Source: Bilabrum cf. latius
Taxonomy: Eukaryota; Bigyra: Bicosoecida; Bigyra; Bicosoecida
Direction: 5' to 3'
Length of the DNA stretch: 64,000 bases
Assembly: GCA_965178125.1 (NCBI GenBank)
Contig: OZ237742.1
Location: 1,178,001-1,242,000 of the forward strand
The notes below the pieces were generated by a model. That model was given only the letters and a program-made list of their open reading frames with translations, was not told the origin of the DNA and made no database searches. Position numbers and translations under genes: made by a program. Position 1 is the first letter of the stretch; every line of letters starts with the position of its first letter. This document shows positions 1 through 11,336 of the stretch, in pieces.

Positions 1-1927
1 CTGAGGCAGAGCCGAGTGCACCGCCGTGCGGTGCACCGCCCAAAGGACCCGGGTCATGAAGCCAAGCAGATCCTGACGACTAAGGCTGGGAATGGGACCG
101 GGACTGGGACAAGGGAGCTCCTGCTGGGAGAGGTGGCTCACTGCTGGCCACGCTGCCGTCCTGTTCAGCAACTGAATAAGTATCGGCCGCGAATCGACCC
201 GCTGGCTCAAACGTGTGCTCTACCACTCGGCTGCTCATCCTGGGGGCCCGCGCGATCGCGCCCATGCTCGCGCTTCCGCTGCTCCATGTATCGGGCAGCG
301 TGGGAGGCTGCACCCCACCAAAGCTCGGCTTGGCAGTGGTAGCCATGGAGCTGCCCTAGTCGCTGTGACGAGTGACATCTACAGATTCGGAGCGGTGAGC
401 ATCGCGCGCATCGCGCAGATCCAGCACGCCTCGCTGGCCCGTCCCGGCTGCCTGCGCGGCGCCTGGTTCCGCAAGCAGCCAAGAGGCATCAAAGCCGGGG
501 TCCATGCCGACTGTGATTGCTTCTGAAGTGCCTGTCGCCTCGCCTGGACCGCCTGCCGACTAGTCTGACAACGACGGTCTCGCATCAGCAGATGTGCCTG
601 CTGTGAATGGAGTAGCTTTAGTATGCCGCCTGCCCACTGATGCTGGTTGTGCAGGCAAGCCGGCTGCATCCTCACCTGCCGCCACCGCATACCTTTGCGA
701 CGTGCTCGAGGCGAGGAGGGGAGAGCCCTGGTGATCTTTGACAGCCTCTTCCTGTTCCTGCTCCTCTATCACCACTGGCAGCGATAAATCGGGAGCGCTT
801 GCATCGGCGCTCGCTGGAGCACCTGCTTCGGAGCCTTGGGTTGCCGCTGAGGCTGCTGAGGCTGCAATGGCGGCGGCCGCAGTAGCGACTGAAACGGAAG
901 CTTCGGTGGAGGCGAGGCTCTGTAGCTGGTCCAGGAGCGCCTTTTCGTCCTTATCTTCGATACTAGCTGCGGCTTGGTCGCCTGCGTGGCGACCCGCCTC
1001 GCTACGGACCGGCCTGCCAGCGCCACCGTGCTCGCCTCCGAGCAGCTGCTCCAGTGTGCAGTCCCACTCGCCCGGTGATTCCCCGGTGGAACCCTCCGTC
1101 TGCGAGCTTGCCATTGATTTGAACGCTGCTCGGAGAGAGAGTAGCGCGGCCTGCTTGCTAGCTGGTAGACGCGGCGAGGCCTGAGGATCGTCTCCGGGGG
1201 GCTGATGCTCCTCTGCGGAACTAGCCCCCAATGATGCACCTGTCTATGATGTCTAATCACCAAGTGCGCTGACTGCTGCGGATATTGATGCGGATGCGCC
1301 CTCTCGTGGCACTGCGTCTGCTCGCGGAGTACCCGTGCTGGCCTTGACGGCACCATTCTGCTAATCTGCGCCTGTCCCAGTCACAACTTCGGAATCTGAG
1401 CTGTCCGAATCCGAGAGGTCTGCATCCAGTGCGCCATACATTTGTGATGCTGAGCTGATTGAGGGTGGCTCAGCGGTGGTGGGCGTCCTATCGGTCCCGG
1501 CACCTGTGGCAGCGGCGTCAAGGAGCTACAAGAGGTCTTGCTCTCCAGCGTCAGCAATACGTAGCGACCCGTTCATGCGTAAAGACTTGTCGGCGATGCC
1601 ATTGACTTCCTCCATGATACCGTCCATGTCTGACGCCCCATCCACGGTGGAGCGTTGTGCTACCACCTCGAACTGGGCCCGACTATCACCTCCAGGCATT
1701 GATGCGCGTTCCTGGATAGTTAAAACACGGCTGATGTACTTGCCAGGACTATCTGGGAACATCGAGCAGTCACAGAAATCGTCTGAATCCACGCTAGTTG
1801 ATTCAAGCACTTGTGAGACAGTGTCATCTGCTGAGGCAGCACCGCTTCCTTCTTCACCGTTTCGCTCGGTCTCAATCTAAACATCCAGAATCCCAAGATC
1901 GACGAAGCCGTCTCCTTCTGCCTCCAT
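1..1927 (-). CDS. Acidic Ser/Ala-rich protein of unknown function, 3' part outside window
   Basis: I do not recognise this protein. One frame runs from an ATG at 1927 to the left edge (about 642 codons) with no TAA or TGA. It is crossed by eight TAG codons (1877, 1526, 1361, 1253, 1244, 560, 356, 80), read here as Gln. The start MEAEGDGFVDLGILDV is chosen because it is the first ATG in the open frame. The product is rich in Asp, Glu, Ser and Ala, with no signal peptide or membrane segment and mostly low-complexity composition. A more ordered stretch lies near residues 40-130 (KYISRVLTIQERASMPGGD region). The C-terminus lies outside the window. The reading frame is well supported by the pattern of TAG-only interruptions; the function is not. 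Confidence 0.6.
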
Positions 1928-2171
1928 GGCTAGCGACAGTGATGCGGTCGCCTGTCAACTTGCAAATGAATTTCCGGATCACCCACCAGGCCACAAATGG
2001 ATAAATTAGCGATGAATGTGCCACTCTGTTCAGCGCTTGGTTGGGACATATCCAAATTGATCTACAGTAGCTCTGTTGCACTCGAATTGATCGCCGATGA
2101 CTGCCTCATACGACAAGAGTTGTGGACTCTCCCACCAATCGACCGGCAACGCAAGCAAGACCTGCTTCCTT

Positions 2172-4688
2172 TCACCTGCGCCTGCCCCCGTTACCGCCAC
2201 CGCGCCGGCCTCCACCTCCACCGCGACCCCGACCACCACCTCCGCCGCGACCACGCCCACCGCCGCCACCGCCCCTGCCACGCCCACCACCGCCCACCTG
2301 CTGCACCCTCAGCCCCCCGCCGCTCCCGCCGCCGCCGCCGCTCGTCCTCCTCTTCTTGCGAGCCCCGCCGTCACCGCCCTGCCCCTGGCCCTGGCCCTGA
2401 CCACGGCCGCCACCCCTGCCCCCCTGCTGCTGATGTCCCCCGCGGCCGCCCTTCCTGCCCTGGCCCTGGCCCTGGCCCTGGCTCTCGGGGCCGCCCTTGC
2501 GCTTCTGCCCGCGGCCGCCGCTGGCGCTGTTCCCTCCGCCCCCGCCCTTCTTGCCCCCAGCATCTCCCTTCATGCTGGTTTGACCACCCTTCTTTCCACC
2601 CTGCTTGCCACCTTGACCACCCTTGCCTCCCTTGCCACCTTGACCACCCTTGCCGCCCTGGCCCTGGCCCTGGCCCTGGCGGTGCTGCTGCCCAAAGGAC
2701 AGAGACATGAGCTGAGGGCCCTGCCCCTGCCCGCCCACGAGCGACGCCGGCATCTTCTGCCCCACGCGCAAGAGGACGGCGGGCTCCTGCAGGAGCGCTG
2801 TGGTGAGCGTCCTGAGAGACCGCACGATCCTGCGGGCGTCCATGGCCCGCTTGCTCTGCGACTCGATCGCCTGGCGCTCCTCAGTACCGGGCGTCTCCGC
2901 TCCCGCCGCCGCCGCGCTGCTGCTAGAGCTAGAAGAAGAAGAGGAGGAGGAGGAGGAGGAGGCCGCGGCCGCCTCCGCCTTTGCTGCCGCCTTCTTGGCG
3001 TCCACATACTGCTTCCTCTTCTTGCGCAGCACTGCCAACATCGCGCCCAGCCTGCCGTCATACAGCTCGCACCATGTCTTGAGGGCGCGCAGGGCAGACG
3101 AGAACCGCCGCGCTTCCTCCTGCATGGGATTGCTCTCCATCATGCCCATCATGTCGCTGGGCTGCCCCGTGAAGACCGCCTTCTTCTTGGGCTTGGGGTC
3201 GAGACCCGTCACCTCCATCAGAGCGTCAGGGTGCTTGCGGCACAGCGAGTGCACGGCATAGAGCAGCACCTCCAGCCGGCTGAAGTGCGGGGCGCCTGCT
3301 GGCAGCTCCACCTTGTCCTCCTCCTCCTCCTCCGCTTTCTTCTCCTCCTCCTTCTCGCCCGACGCCGACGAGGCTGCTGCTTCCTCGCCCGACGCCGCCG
3401 CCGCAGAGGTGGTCGCCTTGGCGAACTCCGAGGCGGAGGGGGGCGCCGTGGGCAGGTGCGCCTTGAGCGCGGCATACGCGGCGCCGCGCATCTTGCGGAT
3501 CTCATCCCCGTCCCGGTCGGGCCTCATCCCGTCGGTGAGCTCCACCAGCAGCCGCATGAGCCTGTCCGCCTTGCCCGGGTCCGCCGAGGCGGCCGCGTCC
3601 AGGAACTTGGCGTCCAGGAGGTGTGTTCTAGCAAAGGCCACGAATGCCTGGCCGTGCTCGCTCTCCCTCGTGCGGATGGCGAGTGCCAGTGCCCTGGGGA
3701 GGGTGCGGGTGAGCCTCACGACCACGGGGCCGGTGGGCTCGCCGCACTCGTCCAGGCGGGCGATCTCGGCCAGGACCCGCAGGATGCCGGCGCGGCCCTC
3801 GGGGGCCGGTCGCTTCTCCTTCTCTTCTTCTTCCCCGTCCTTCTTCTCCCCGGCTTCCTCTCCCTCCTTGGCCGCCTCCTCCTTGCCGTCGCCGTCGCCG
3901 GCCGAGGCAGCAGCATCGTCGGCTCCCGCGCCGCTGGCGGCACCAGACTCGCCAGCCGCTTCCTTCTTCGGCTTCGGGGGCTCGCGGCTGAAACGACGCA
4001 GCTGGAACAAGGTGCGCGCAGCCACCGCAAAGACGGGCTCCGGCGTGGCCTCGTTCATGAGAGGGGCAGACAGGATAGCGATGAGCCGATCCTCAGATTC
4101 CTGCGAGTTGCGGGATGCCTGGATCGCGAGGCGCTGCAAATCGCCGCGGCGCAGGTAAGTCATGGCTTTGGTGGCAAGCGCAGGGTCTTCCGGATCCTGT
4201 GCGTGCTTGAGCAGCGCCTCGATCGCGCCAGCCACGTCGCCGCGGATAGTCGTGCCTAGCGCTGCCTCAGCCGCCTCAGCCTCCTCTGCAATCTCGTTGT
4301 TCAATAACTAAGTCAAAACATCGGCAATCTTGCCAGTCACGGCCGGAACCCCAGCGCAAATGTTGGGCAATCCGCGGATTGCCTTGAGGCGCACAGGGGC
4401 GTTGTCATCCTCCACAAGGTCAAAGTACGCGTTCATTGCCTATTCCTATACGCTTGCATCGTCAACAAAGTAGCGAAAGTATTTGGCAATCCACTCTACG
4501 GCTAGGAATTTGCTCTGGGTGTTTGTAGCGCTGGAATCAAGGATCTTTCTGTACGCATCGGCGTGGTTGCCGCGCTCGGCCTCCGGGGCCCCCTCGAGCT
4601 CCTCGTGGGCAGAGTACAGGGTTGCTGCAAGCGGATTCGCTGCCCCCTTGAATACCTTCTCGCCTCCAGACGTCTTGGCTTCCTCCAT
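2172..4688 (-). CDS. API5: API5/AAC-11 family protein with RGG-rich tail
   Basis: Apoptosis inhibitor 5 homologue, a nuclear HEAT/ARM-repeat scaffold. The predicted protein is 838 aa, against about 520 in human, ending in TGA. The N-terminal helices match the family: DAYRKILDSS, then AIRGLPNI, then KIADVLT[TAG]LLNN at residue 127, where human and plant API5 both have Gln (LTQLL, VQLL). Two more TAGs lie at residues 81 and 83. Family-like helical sequence continues to about residue 450. It is followed by a Ser run and a long Gly/Arg/Gln tail (about residues 640-838) that replaces the shorter RGG tail of animal API5. I chose the ATG at 4688 (MEEAKTSGGE) because homology begins shortly after it; a longer upstream frame has no homology. 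It is divergent from the ABCF2 gene, 227 bp away. Confidence 0.85.
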
Positions 4689-4915
4689 TTCCGTTGAGAG
4701 GCGAAGAATAGGCCTAAAACAGCAGATGGACCGCCTCGCGCTCCATCGACGAAAAATAAAGATTTCTGGCTCGCAATTGTAGGGTGGCGTTTGGAACAAA
4801 TGCGCGGCGACAACAAGGAAGGTTCCGTTCCCTGTGCCTCGTCTCGCAAAGCAAACATCGCTGGTAGGACCCTACCGAACACGCGTTTCCAGGTAAAGAC
4901 TCAACGCGTGATACT
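4689..4915. promoter_or_regulatory. Short divergent promoter region, API5 / ABCF2
   Basis: These 227 bp separate two opposite start codons, so they must hold both 5' leaders and at least part of both promoters. No clear TATA box is visible, only an AT-rich patch (gaaaaataaagattt near 4750). This is inferred from gene arrangement only. Confidence 0.45.
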
Positions 4916-7465
4916 ATGCCGAAGAAAATGAGTGCGAGAGCCATGCTGAAGGCCAAAAAGAAGAGGGAGGCCGAGGAGAAGAAGGCGAAGGAGGCAGCGG
5001 CCAAGGCCGCGGCTGGAGGAGCCGCCAGCTCGGAAGCCCCTGCTGCTGCAGGTCCTAGCTCTGGCGCCGGGGATTCTTCAGGAAACTCTGGTCTTGCTGA
5101 TGCCGCAAGGGCTGCTATTGATGCCGCCAGCGCGAGCACGAGCAGCGGCCCAGTGACCGCCGCCGACATGGAGGAGCGAATGAAGAAAGCGATGGACGCG
5201 AGAGAGAAAATCGCCGAGACGGCATTGCTCGGGGAAGAGATGCACAGAAGGCTTATGGACGAGGCGATGAGCAAGATCAAGTGAGGGTGTTTGTGGGCAG
5301 GTTTTTGAATTGTTTTTCACCAGGAACAGCGGTCGCATCCACTGGTCCGACAACGGCTGCGGCCGAATCAGAGGCCAACTCTGCAGCGATCGGGGCGAGG
5401 TGCAGCAGCAGTATCGCATCTAAATTCCGTTCCTGTCTTTCTCCCCTTTTCCGCCCGCAGCGTCACCTACACGGCGAGCAAGGAGCAGCACGAGAACGAG
5501 CGCGACATCCACGTCAAGGGGCTCTCCGTCACCCTAGGGCCCAAGATCCTGCTTAAGGACACGGACATCACACTCTCGCACGGAAACCGGTACGGCCTCA
5601 TCGGCCGCAACGGCTGCGGGAAGAGCATCCTGATGACCATCCTTGGCCGGAGGCAGGTGCCCATCCCCAAGCACATCGACTCGTACCACCTCGTGTCCGA
5701 GATCGACCCCACGGACATGTCGGCCATCGAGGCGGTGCTCGCCGTGGACGTCGAGAAGAAGAGCCTCGAGGCCGACGCAGAGCTCCTCACGAACGCCATC
5801 GGCGAGGGGGACGATTCTGAGGAGACGCTCACCAAGCTGGACGAGATCTACGAGCGGCTGGACGAGCTGTCGGCTGAGACGGCAGAGAAGAGAGCGGCTT
5901 CCATCCTCCACGGTCTGGGCTTCACAAAGGAGATGCAGGCCAAGAAAACGAAGGATTTCTCCGGTGGGTGGCGCATGCGCATCTCCCTTGCCAGGGCGCT
6001 GTTCCTCAACCCCACTCTGCTGATCTTAGACGAGCCGACTAACCACCTGGACATGGAGGCGGTGGTGTGGCTGGAGGAGTACCTGGCCAAGTTCAAGAAG
6101 ATTTTGCTGCTGGTGAGCCACTCCCAGGACTTCCTCAACACTGTGACCACGCACACGGTGCACTTTCACCTCAACAAGCTGTCGGTGTACGCCGCCAACT
6201 ACGACGGGTTCGTGGCGGCGCGTGAGGACAAGGAGATGCACCAGTCGAAGAGGCACGAATGGGAGCAGGCGCAGATCAAGAAGATGAAGGAGTACATCGC
6301 CAAGTTCGGGCACGGGACCAAGAAGATGGCCAAGCAGGCGCAGTCCAAGGAGAAGACACTCGCCAAGATGACACGAGAGGGACTCACAGAGGCGGTGTCA
6401 AAGGAGAAGCTCATCTCCATGAAGTTCCCCAACCCCGACAAGCTGCCCCCGCCCGTGCTGCAGATGCAGAACATCAGCTTCGGCTACACGGAAGACCAGC
6501 TGCTCTTCAAGGACGTCGATTTCGGGGTGGATCTCGACAGCCGGATCGCCCTCGTGGGACCCAACGGGGCGGGCAAGTCCACCTTGCTCAAGCTCATGTC
6601 GGGGGAGCTGACCCCGGTTAAGGGCGCTGTGCGTCCGCACCCGCACCTGAGGATGTCTCGCTACACGCAGCACTTTGTGGACACGCTCGACCTTGAGATG
6701 ACCCCGCTGGCCTTCTTCTGCGGGCTGAGACCAGAGGAGTCTGAGACGCAGATGAGGAGATACCTTGGCCGGTTCGGGGTGGGCGGAGACATGCAGACCG
6801 AGACGATGAAGTACCTCTCCGATGGTATCAAGAGCCGCGTGGTGTTCGCCATGCTGGCGCTGCAGAACCCCCACATCATCCTGTTCGACGAGCCCACGAA
6901 CCATCTGGACATGGAGTCGATCGACAGCCTCGCCGCGGCCATCAACAAGTTCGAGGGCGGGGTGGTGCTGGTGAGCCACGACATGCGGCTCATCTCGCAG
7001 GTGGCGGAAGAGATCTGGGAGTGCGACGCAGGCACCATCGAGATGTTCCCCGCGGACATCGGGGCCTACAAGCTGAGGCTCAGGGCGAGGATCGAGAAGG
7101 CGCAGAGGGCCTTCGAGGCGGGAGAGGTGGCGGGGGACGGCGTGGCGGCGGCCAAGGCCAGGGCGGACGTGGGTGGGGCTGCCGCGGGGGGTGCCTCAAA
7201 GGCCAGCAAGGCGCCGGCGGCAGCCAAGGCCGCGGGCAGCAGCAGCAGCAGTGCGAGTGGTGGCGCCAAGGGTTCTGCGGGGTCTGCTTCGGCCTCGTCT
7301 GCGGGGGCTGAGGAGGAGTCCAAGGTGTCCTCGTCGAGTCCTGCCCCTGGTTCTGGTTCCGCATCTGCCGAGGCGAGGGCTGCGGCGCCGGCTGTGGGTT
7401 CCAAGGGGTTCCAGATTGGCGGGGGAACCAAGAAGAAAGTGGAGGCGGTCGGGACGTGGAGATGA
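4916..7465 (+). CDS. ABCF2: ABCF2/Arb1 (plant GCN1)-type ABC-F ATPase
   Basis: Soluble twin-ATPase of the ABC-F class; ABCF2/Arb1 members act in ribosome biogenesis and translation. Two exons, 4916-5280 and 5461-7465, are joined by a GTGAGG...CGCAG intron whose removal restores KINVTYTASK in frame. The protein is 789 aa. Cassette 1 has Walker A GLIGRNGCGKS, signature DFSGGWRMR and Walker B LLILDEPTNHLD. Cassette 2 has GPNGAGKST, a degenerate signature LSDGIKSR (LSDGQK-like forms are normal in this subfamily) and IILFDEPTNHLD. The linker QVPIPKHIDSYHL is ABCF2-like. The N-terminus is Lys/Glu/Ala-rich. A low-complexity Ala/Ser/Gly tail of about 130 residues is extra. It contains no TAG codon and ends in TGA. 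Confidence 0.93.
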
Positions 7466-7811
7466 TACATCCGGAATCCAGATGCGTGAAACAAAATGCA
7501 ACAATTGCCAGGAAAACTCTGAACCCGGAGTCGAACCAACGCACCCCCGCACTGGACAAAGCCACCGAACACGAACCGGCCAAGTGTATAATCCTCGTCC
7601 TGTCCCCTCTTGGCAAGAAGATTCGACTTGGCTCTCACACCACGCACCAAACTCGCAGGCCTTGCCCCGGCTCTTACCTAATTCCGTTGGGAGAGTAATT
7701 TGGACTGGTGGGACTAGCTGCAGGCATTTCGAATCAGAACTCTCATTCTTCAAAACTTTTCTTTTTACTCCACTTGCACTCAAGCGAACTGTCGACACGA
7801 ACCCTCTCCAG
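7466..7811. other. Convergent 3' intergenic spacer
   Basis: This 346-bp stretch between the TGA of the ABCF2 gene and the TGA of the kinase gene holds both 3' untranslated regions. I see no gene in it. A tRNA T-arm-like string (ggagtcgaacc near 7528) has no matching acceptor or anticodon arms. Confidence 0.6.
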
Positions 7812-10800
7812 TCACCGCGAGCCTCCGCCTTCGACCGACTTGGACTCGTGCCAGTCGTACCCAGGCGTTCCGGCCGTCGAATACGACACCGCCCGGCCAG
7901 AGCCAGTGCCAGTGCCAGTGCCAGTGCCGCTCGCGCCTCCGCTCTTCCCGTTTGCATGCCCCTGCCGGCGATTCCCGCCGCGCCGGTCGCCGCCCAGCCG
8001 AGCCTGGCCGTCCACCCCAGGTGCAGCTGGCCGGTCCTCGCGCAGCTCTTCCAGCCGTAGGGGTCCACGGGAGGAGCTGGGAACTGCCACCGCATCGTGA
8101 GGCTCCCCGGCCTGTCCCGCCCCATTTCCCACCGTCACGCCACCAACTCGTCCGGCATGCCGCCCGGTTTGATCACCCTTCGTGCCACTTTGTCCATCTT
8201 CAGGTTGGGTAATCTCATCGTGGGGAGGCACCGGGTCACCATCCTCGTGTGGCGATGGCGGGTCACCACCGGGCACCAAAGGGCCCAGGGGCGGCGACAC
8301 GCCCGTGAGGACGCTGTCACTCCTCGTGACGGCCCCGCCCGCCCCTGTCACTGCACCTGTCGCCGCTCCTGTCGCCCCTGCCCCTGACCCTGACCCGCGC
8401 TGCGCAGCCCAACCCACGCCAGATTTCGCTTGTCGACCTGCGCTCTCCGTCCCGGCGCCGTCTCCCGTCCACGAGGCCTTCAGCCCGTCCTCGTCGTCAT
8501 TGTCCACTTCCACGCGAGCCTCCTCGCGACCGGTTTGACCACCCCCTGGTGCGTTCGAGACCGGCGATGTGTCTGTGTTGGATCCGGTGCGTTGCCGGCT
8601 GGACGCACCACCGCGCGATGCACCCTCGGAGGCACCAGCGAGCACGCCAAATCCGAACCCGCCGCTCGCGCTCCTCCGATCCGACCCGGAATCGATAGAC
8701 AGCTGCTCGCTGGTCTCCCTACGCACCTTGGCACCGGCAGCCCTACCCCTGCCATCGGCGTCACCATCCCTTTCTCCGTTCGTGTTCTAGTTCTCGTTCT
8801 AGTTCTCGCCTCCGTTGGCCATGGAAGTCCCCGCCGCGGGCCCCAGCAGACCCCCGCGGCCATGGGCGCCCCCATCCTATCCCCCACCCTCTTCCTCGAG
8901 GTGGGGGGAGGAGGCGGGCCCCAGCAGCGGGGAGGTGCCCGGCTGCGGGGAGTGGTGGTCGTTGGACTCAGAGTGGTGGTCGCATGCCGCGGCCTTGTGC
9001 CGTGCCCAGGCGTGGGCCTGCGTGGGGGCGGTTTCTCGCTTCATCTTCATGCTTGCCGCGGTGCCAATGCCCACGCCCACACCCACGCCCGACGAGGTCG
9101 AGGAGGAGGCGACAGGTGCCCTAGGCTCGGACAGAACGCGACGCATGGGCGCGTGGTGTGACGAGTGCGGCTGGGCGGCCCGGATCTCACCGCTGTGCTC
9201 GTGGGAGGGGGACAGCGGCGGCTTTCGCGTGGGGTATCGACCTACACTCTCCGAATGCCGGGGTACGGTGGGTGCGGGTGCATAAGCAGCACCAGCGCCT
9301 GCACCAGCACCAGCACCAGCACCAGCACCAGCAGCGGCAGAGTCCGCCCGACCCCCAGAGGCTGCAGCCGAGACTCCTGCGTGGTCGCCGCCGGTGACGC
9401 CTCCGCCGACAGAACCAGCTCCCGCCCGAGATTCGATTCCGGATCCATTCCCTCCGGAGCCGGTGCTGCTGTCCCACCCCGATCCCCGCTTCCGAGCCGG
9501 CATCTCGATGCCCATCCTGGCCAGCTCGGGGCCGAGCATGAGGTAGAGCCTCTGCAGCTCTTCGGAGCTCGCGCCGGAGCTCGCGCCGGATCCGGAGGTA
9601 GACGATGATCTCCCACCGCCGCCACCGATTTGACCACCTCCTTGGATCCTCTGCAGCAGGTCCCTGACGAGCGATTCCCTCTGCTGGGGCGACAGCACCG
9701 CAGCAGCGGGTGCTTCTGCCCCGCCCACCTCGCCCCCCTCGCCGGCGCCGCGCATCCGGTCCCCTGCGGAACCGCCCATGAAGGAGGCCGCGTGCGCCAG
9801 CGCCCCCGCGCCCATCCGCAGGGCTGCGTACGCGGCGGGATGTTCCGCAGCGAGGGGGTCTTCGTGCGCGGCGCCGCCGGGAGCGGCTGACGGCCGGCGG
9901 CCCCGCACCAGCACCATCGCGCCGCCGCCTGTGTTCCCTGTGTTCCCTGTGTTCCCCCTGTATGGGCCTACGCTCTCCTATGGGGCGGCGCCCCCACCTC
10001 GCTGCATGTCGGCTGCACTCTCCGGGGATGCGGGGGTCCAGTCGCCGCCCCCCATTTGGGGGACACCCCCCGGGGTGTACCCGGGAGTGGCGCGACCCTT
10101 GTCCTTTTCCCGCGGGTCGTCAACCGGTGCGGGCAGAGCCAGCATGGGGCCCCTGGCTGCACCACCGTGGGCTGCACCCATGCCCGGTATCCTCGCACCG
10201 CCTGGTATCTCCAGACCGCCCGTCCGCCTGGCTGCGTTGAACTGCATCAGGAACGCCTCCCTGGCCAAATGGAACGCGCTGGGCAGCTGCAGCACGGCCT
10301 CCGTCGCAGCCGCCGCCGCCCGCGCCTCGTCACGCGGGAGCCCCCGTGTGACGAGTGCTCTCTCCGCTGCCAGGGGGGCGAACCAGGGGTGCTGCAGGCA
10401 CTCGTGGGCCGTGGGGCGGTCGGCCGGGACGGGGCTAAGCATCCTCTTCACCAGGTCTTTGGCTCCCCTGCTGATGTGCGTCCACACCGGAGCTGGGAAT
10501 CCGAACGCGTTCGTCAGCACGCGCTGCTCCCACAGTTCTCGCCCGTTGAGCAGATGACCCAGCTTCTGCGCCGCCTCGTTGTGCTCCCACCCCTCGGCCC
10601 CAGCGGCTTCGAAGGGAAATTCGGCGGATAGCAGCACGTACAGCACCACGCCGCAGCTCCAGATGTCCACGGCCGCGCCGTAACTAGGCAGCTCGGACTC
10701 GGAATCTCCGCTCCCACCCCCGGTCCCAGCACCACCACCACCGTTGCTGCTGCTGCTTCCACCAACGCCGCGCTTCATTGCGCTGAGAGGCAGCAGCCCG

Positions 10801-11294
10801 CCATGATCAGGACCCCCAGTTCCAGAGCTCTGCTCGTACAGCACCATGGCTTGCTCGGCCACGGACAGCCCGCCACCCGCCGCCCCCACGTTCCTTCCGC
10901 TGTTCCCCCGCCGAATGCCCCCCGTAGCACCCCCTACCCTCGCCCTCTCCCTGGCCCTTCGCCTGGCCTCCCGCTGTCTCCTCGCTATCTCATCCCGCAC
11001 CATGATGACCTCGGGTGCCAGGTACTGGGGGCTGCCCAGGAACGTGCGGGCTCTCCCCGCCCCGCCCATGCCGGTCGTGGGGCCGAAATCGGCCTCGCCC
11101 GCCTCTGCACCACCATGCAGTGCACCCGTGTGGCCCTCGCCTTCGCCGACTCCCGAAGCGGCCTGTGACCCCACCCCGGCCGCGCGCCTCCACGCAGAGA
11201 GGGCGGCGCGGTCCTGCGGCGAGGACGCGGAGGACGACTCGAAGGCGCCTCCGACGTACCTCGCCGTGCCGAAATCGCACAGTTTCACGTAGAT

Positions 11295-11336
<42 letters not shown>

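Noticed and set aside
2097-4259. Long plus-strand frame (720 codons) overlapping the API5 gene
   Set aside because: Ala/Leu/Arg low-complexity translation that mirrors the GC-rich repetitive coding strand; the minus-strand product has clear homology.
7515-7545. Possible tRNA (T-arm-like ggagtcgaacc)
   Set aside because: The T stem does not pair fully and no acceptor, D or anticodon arms can be built around it on either strand.
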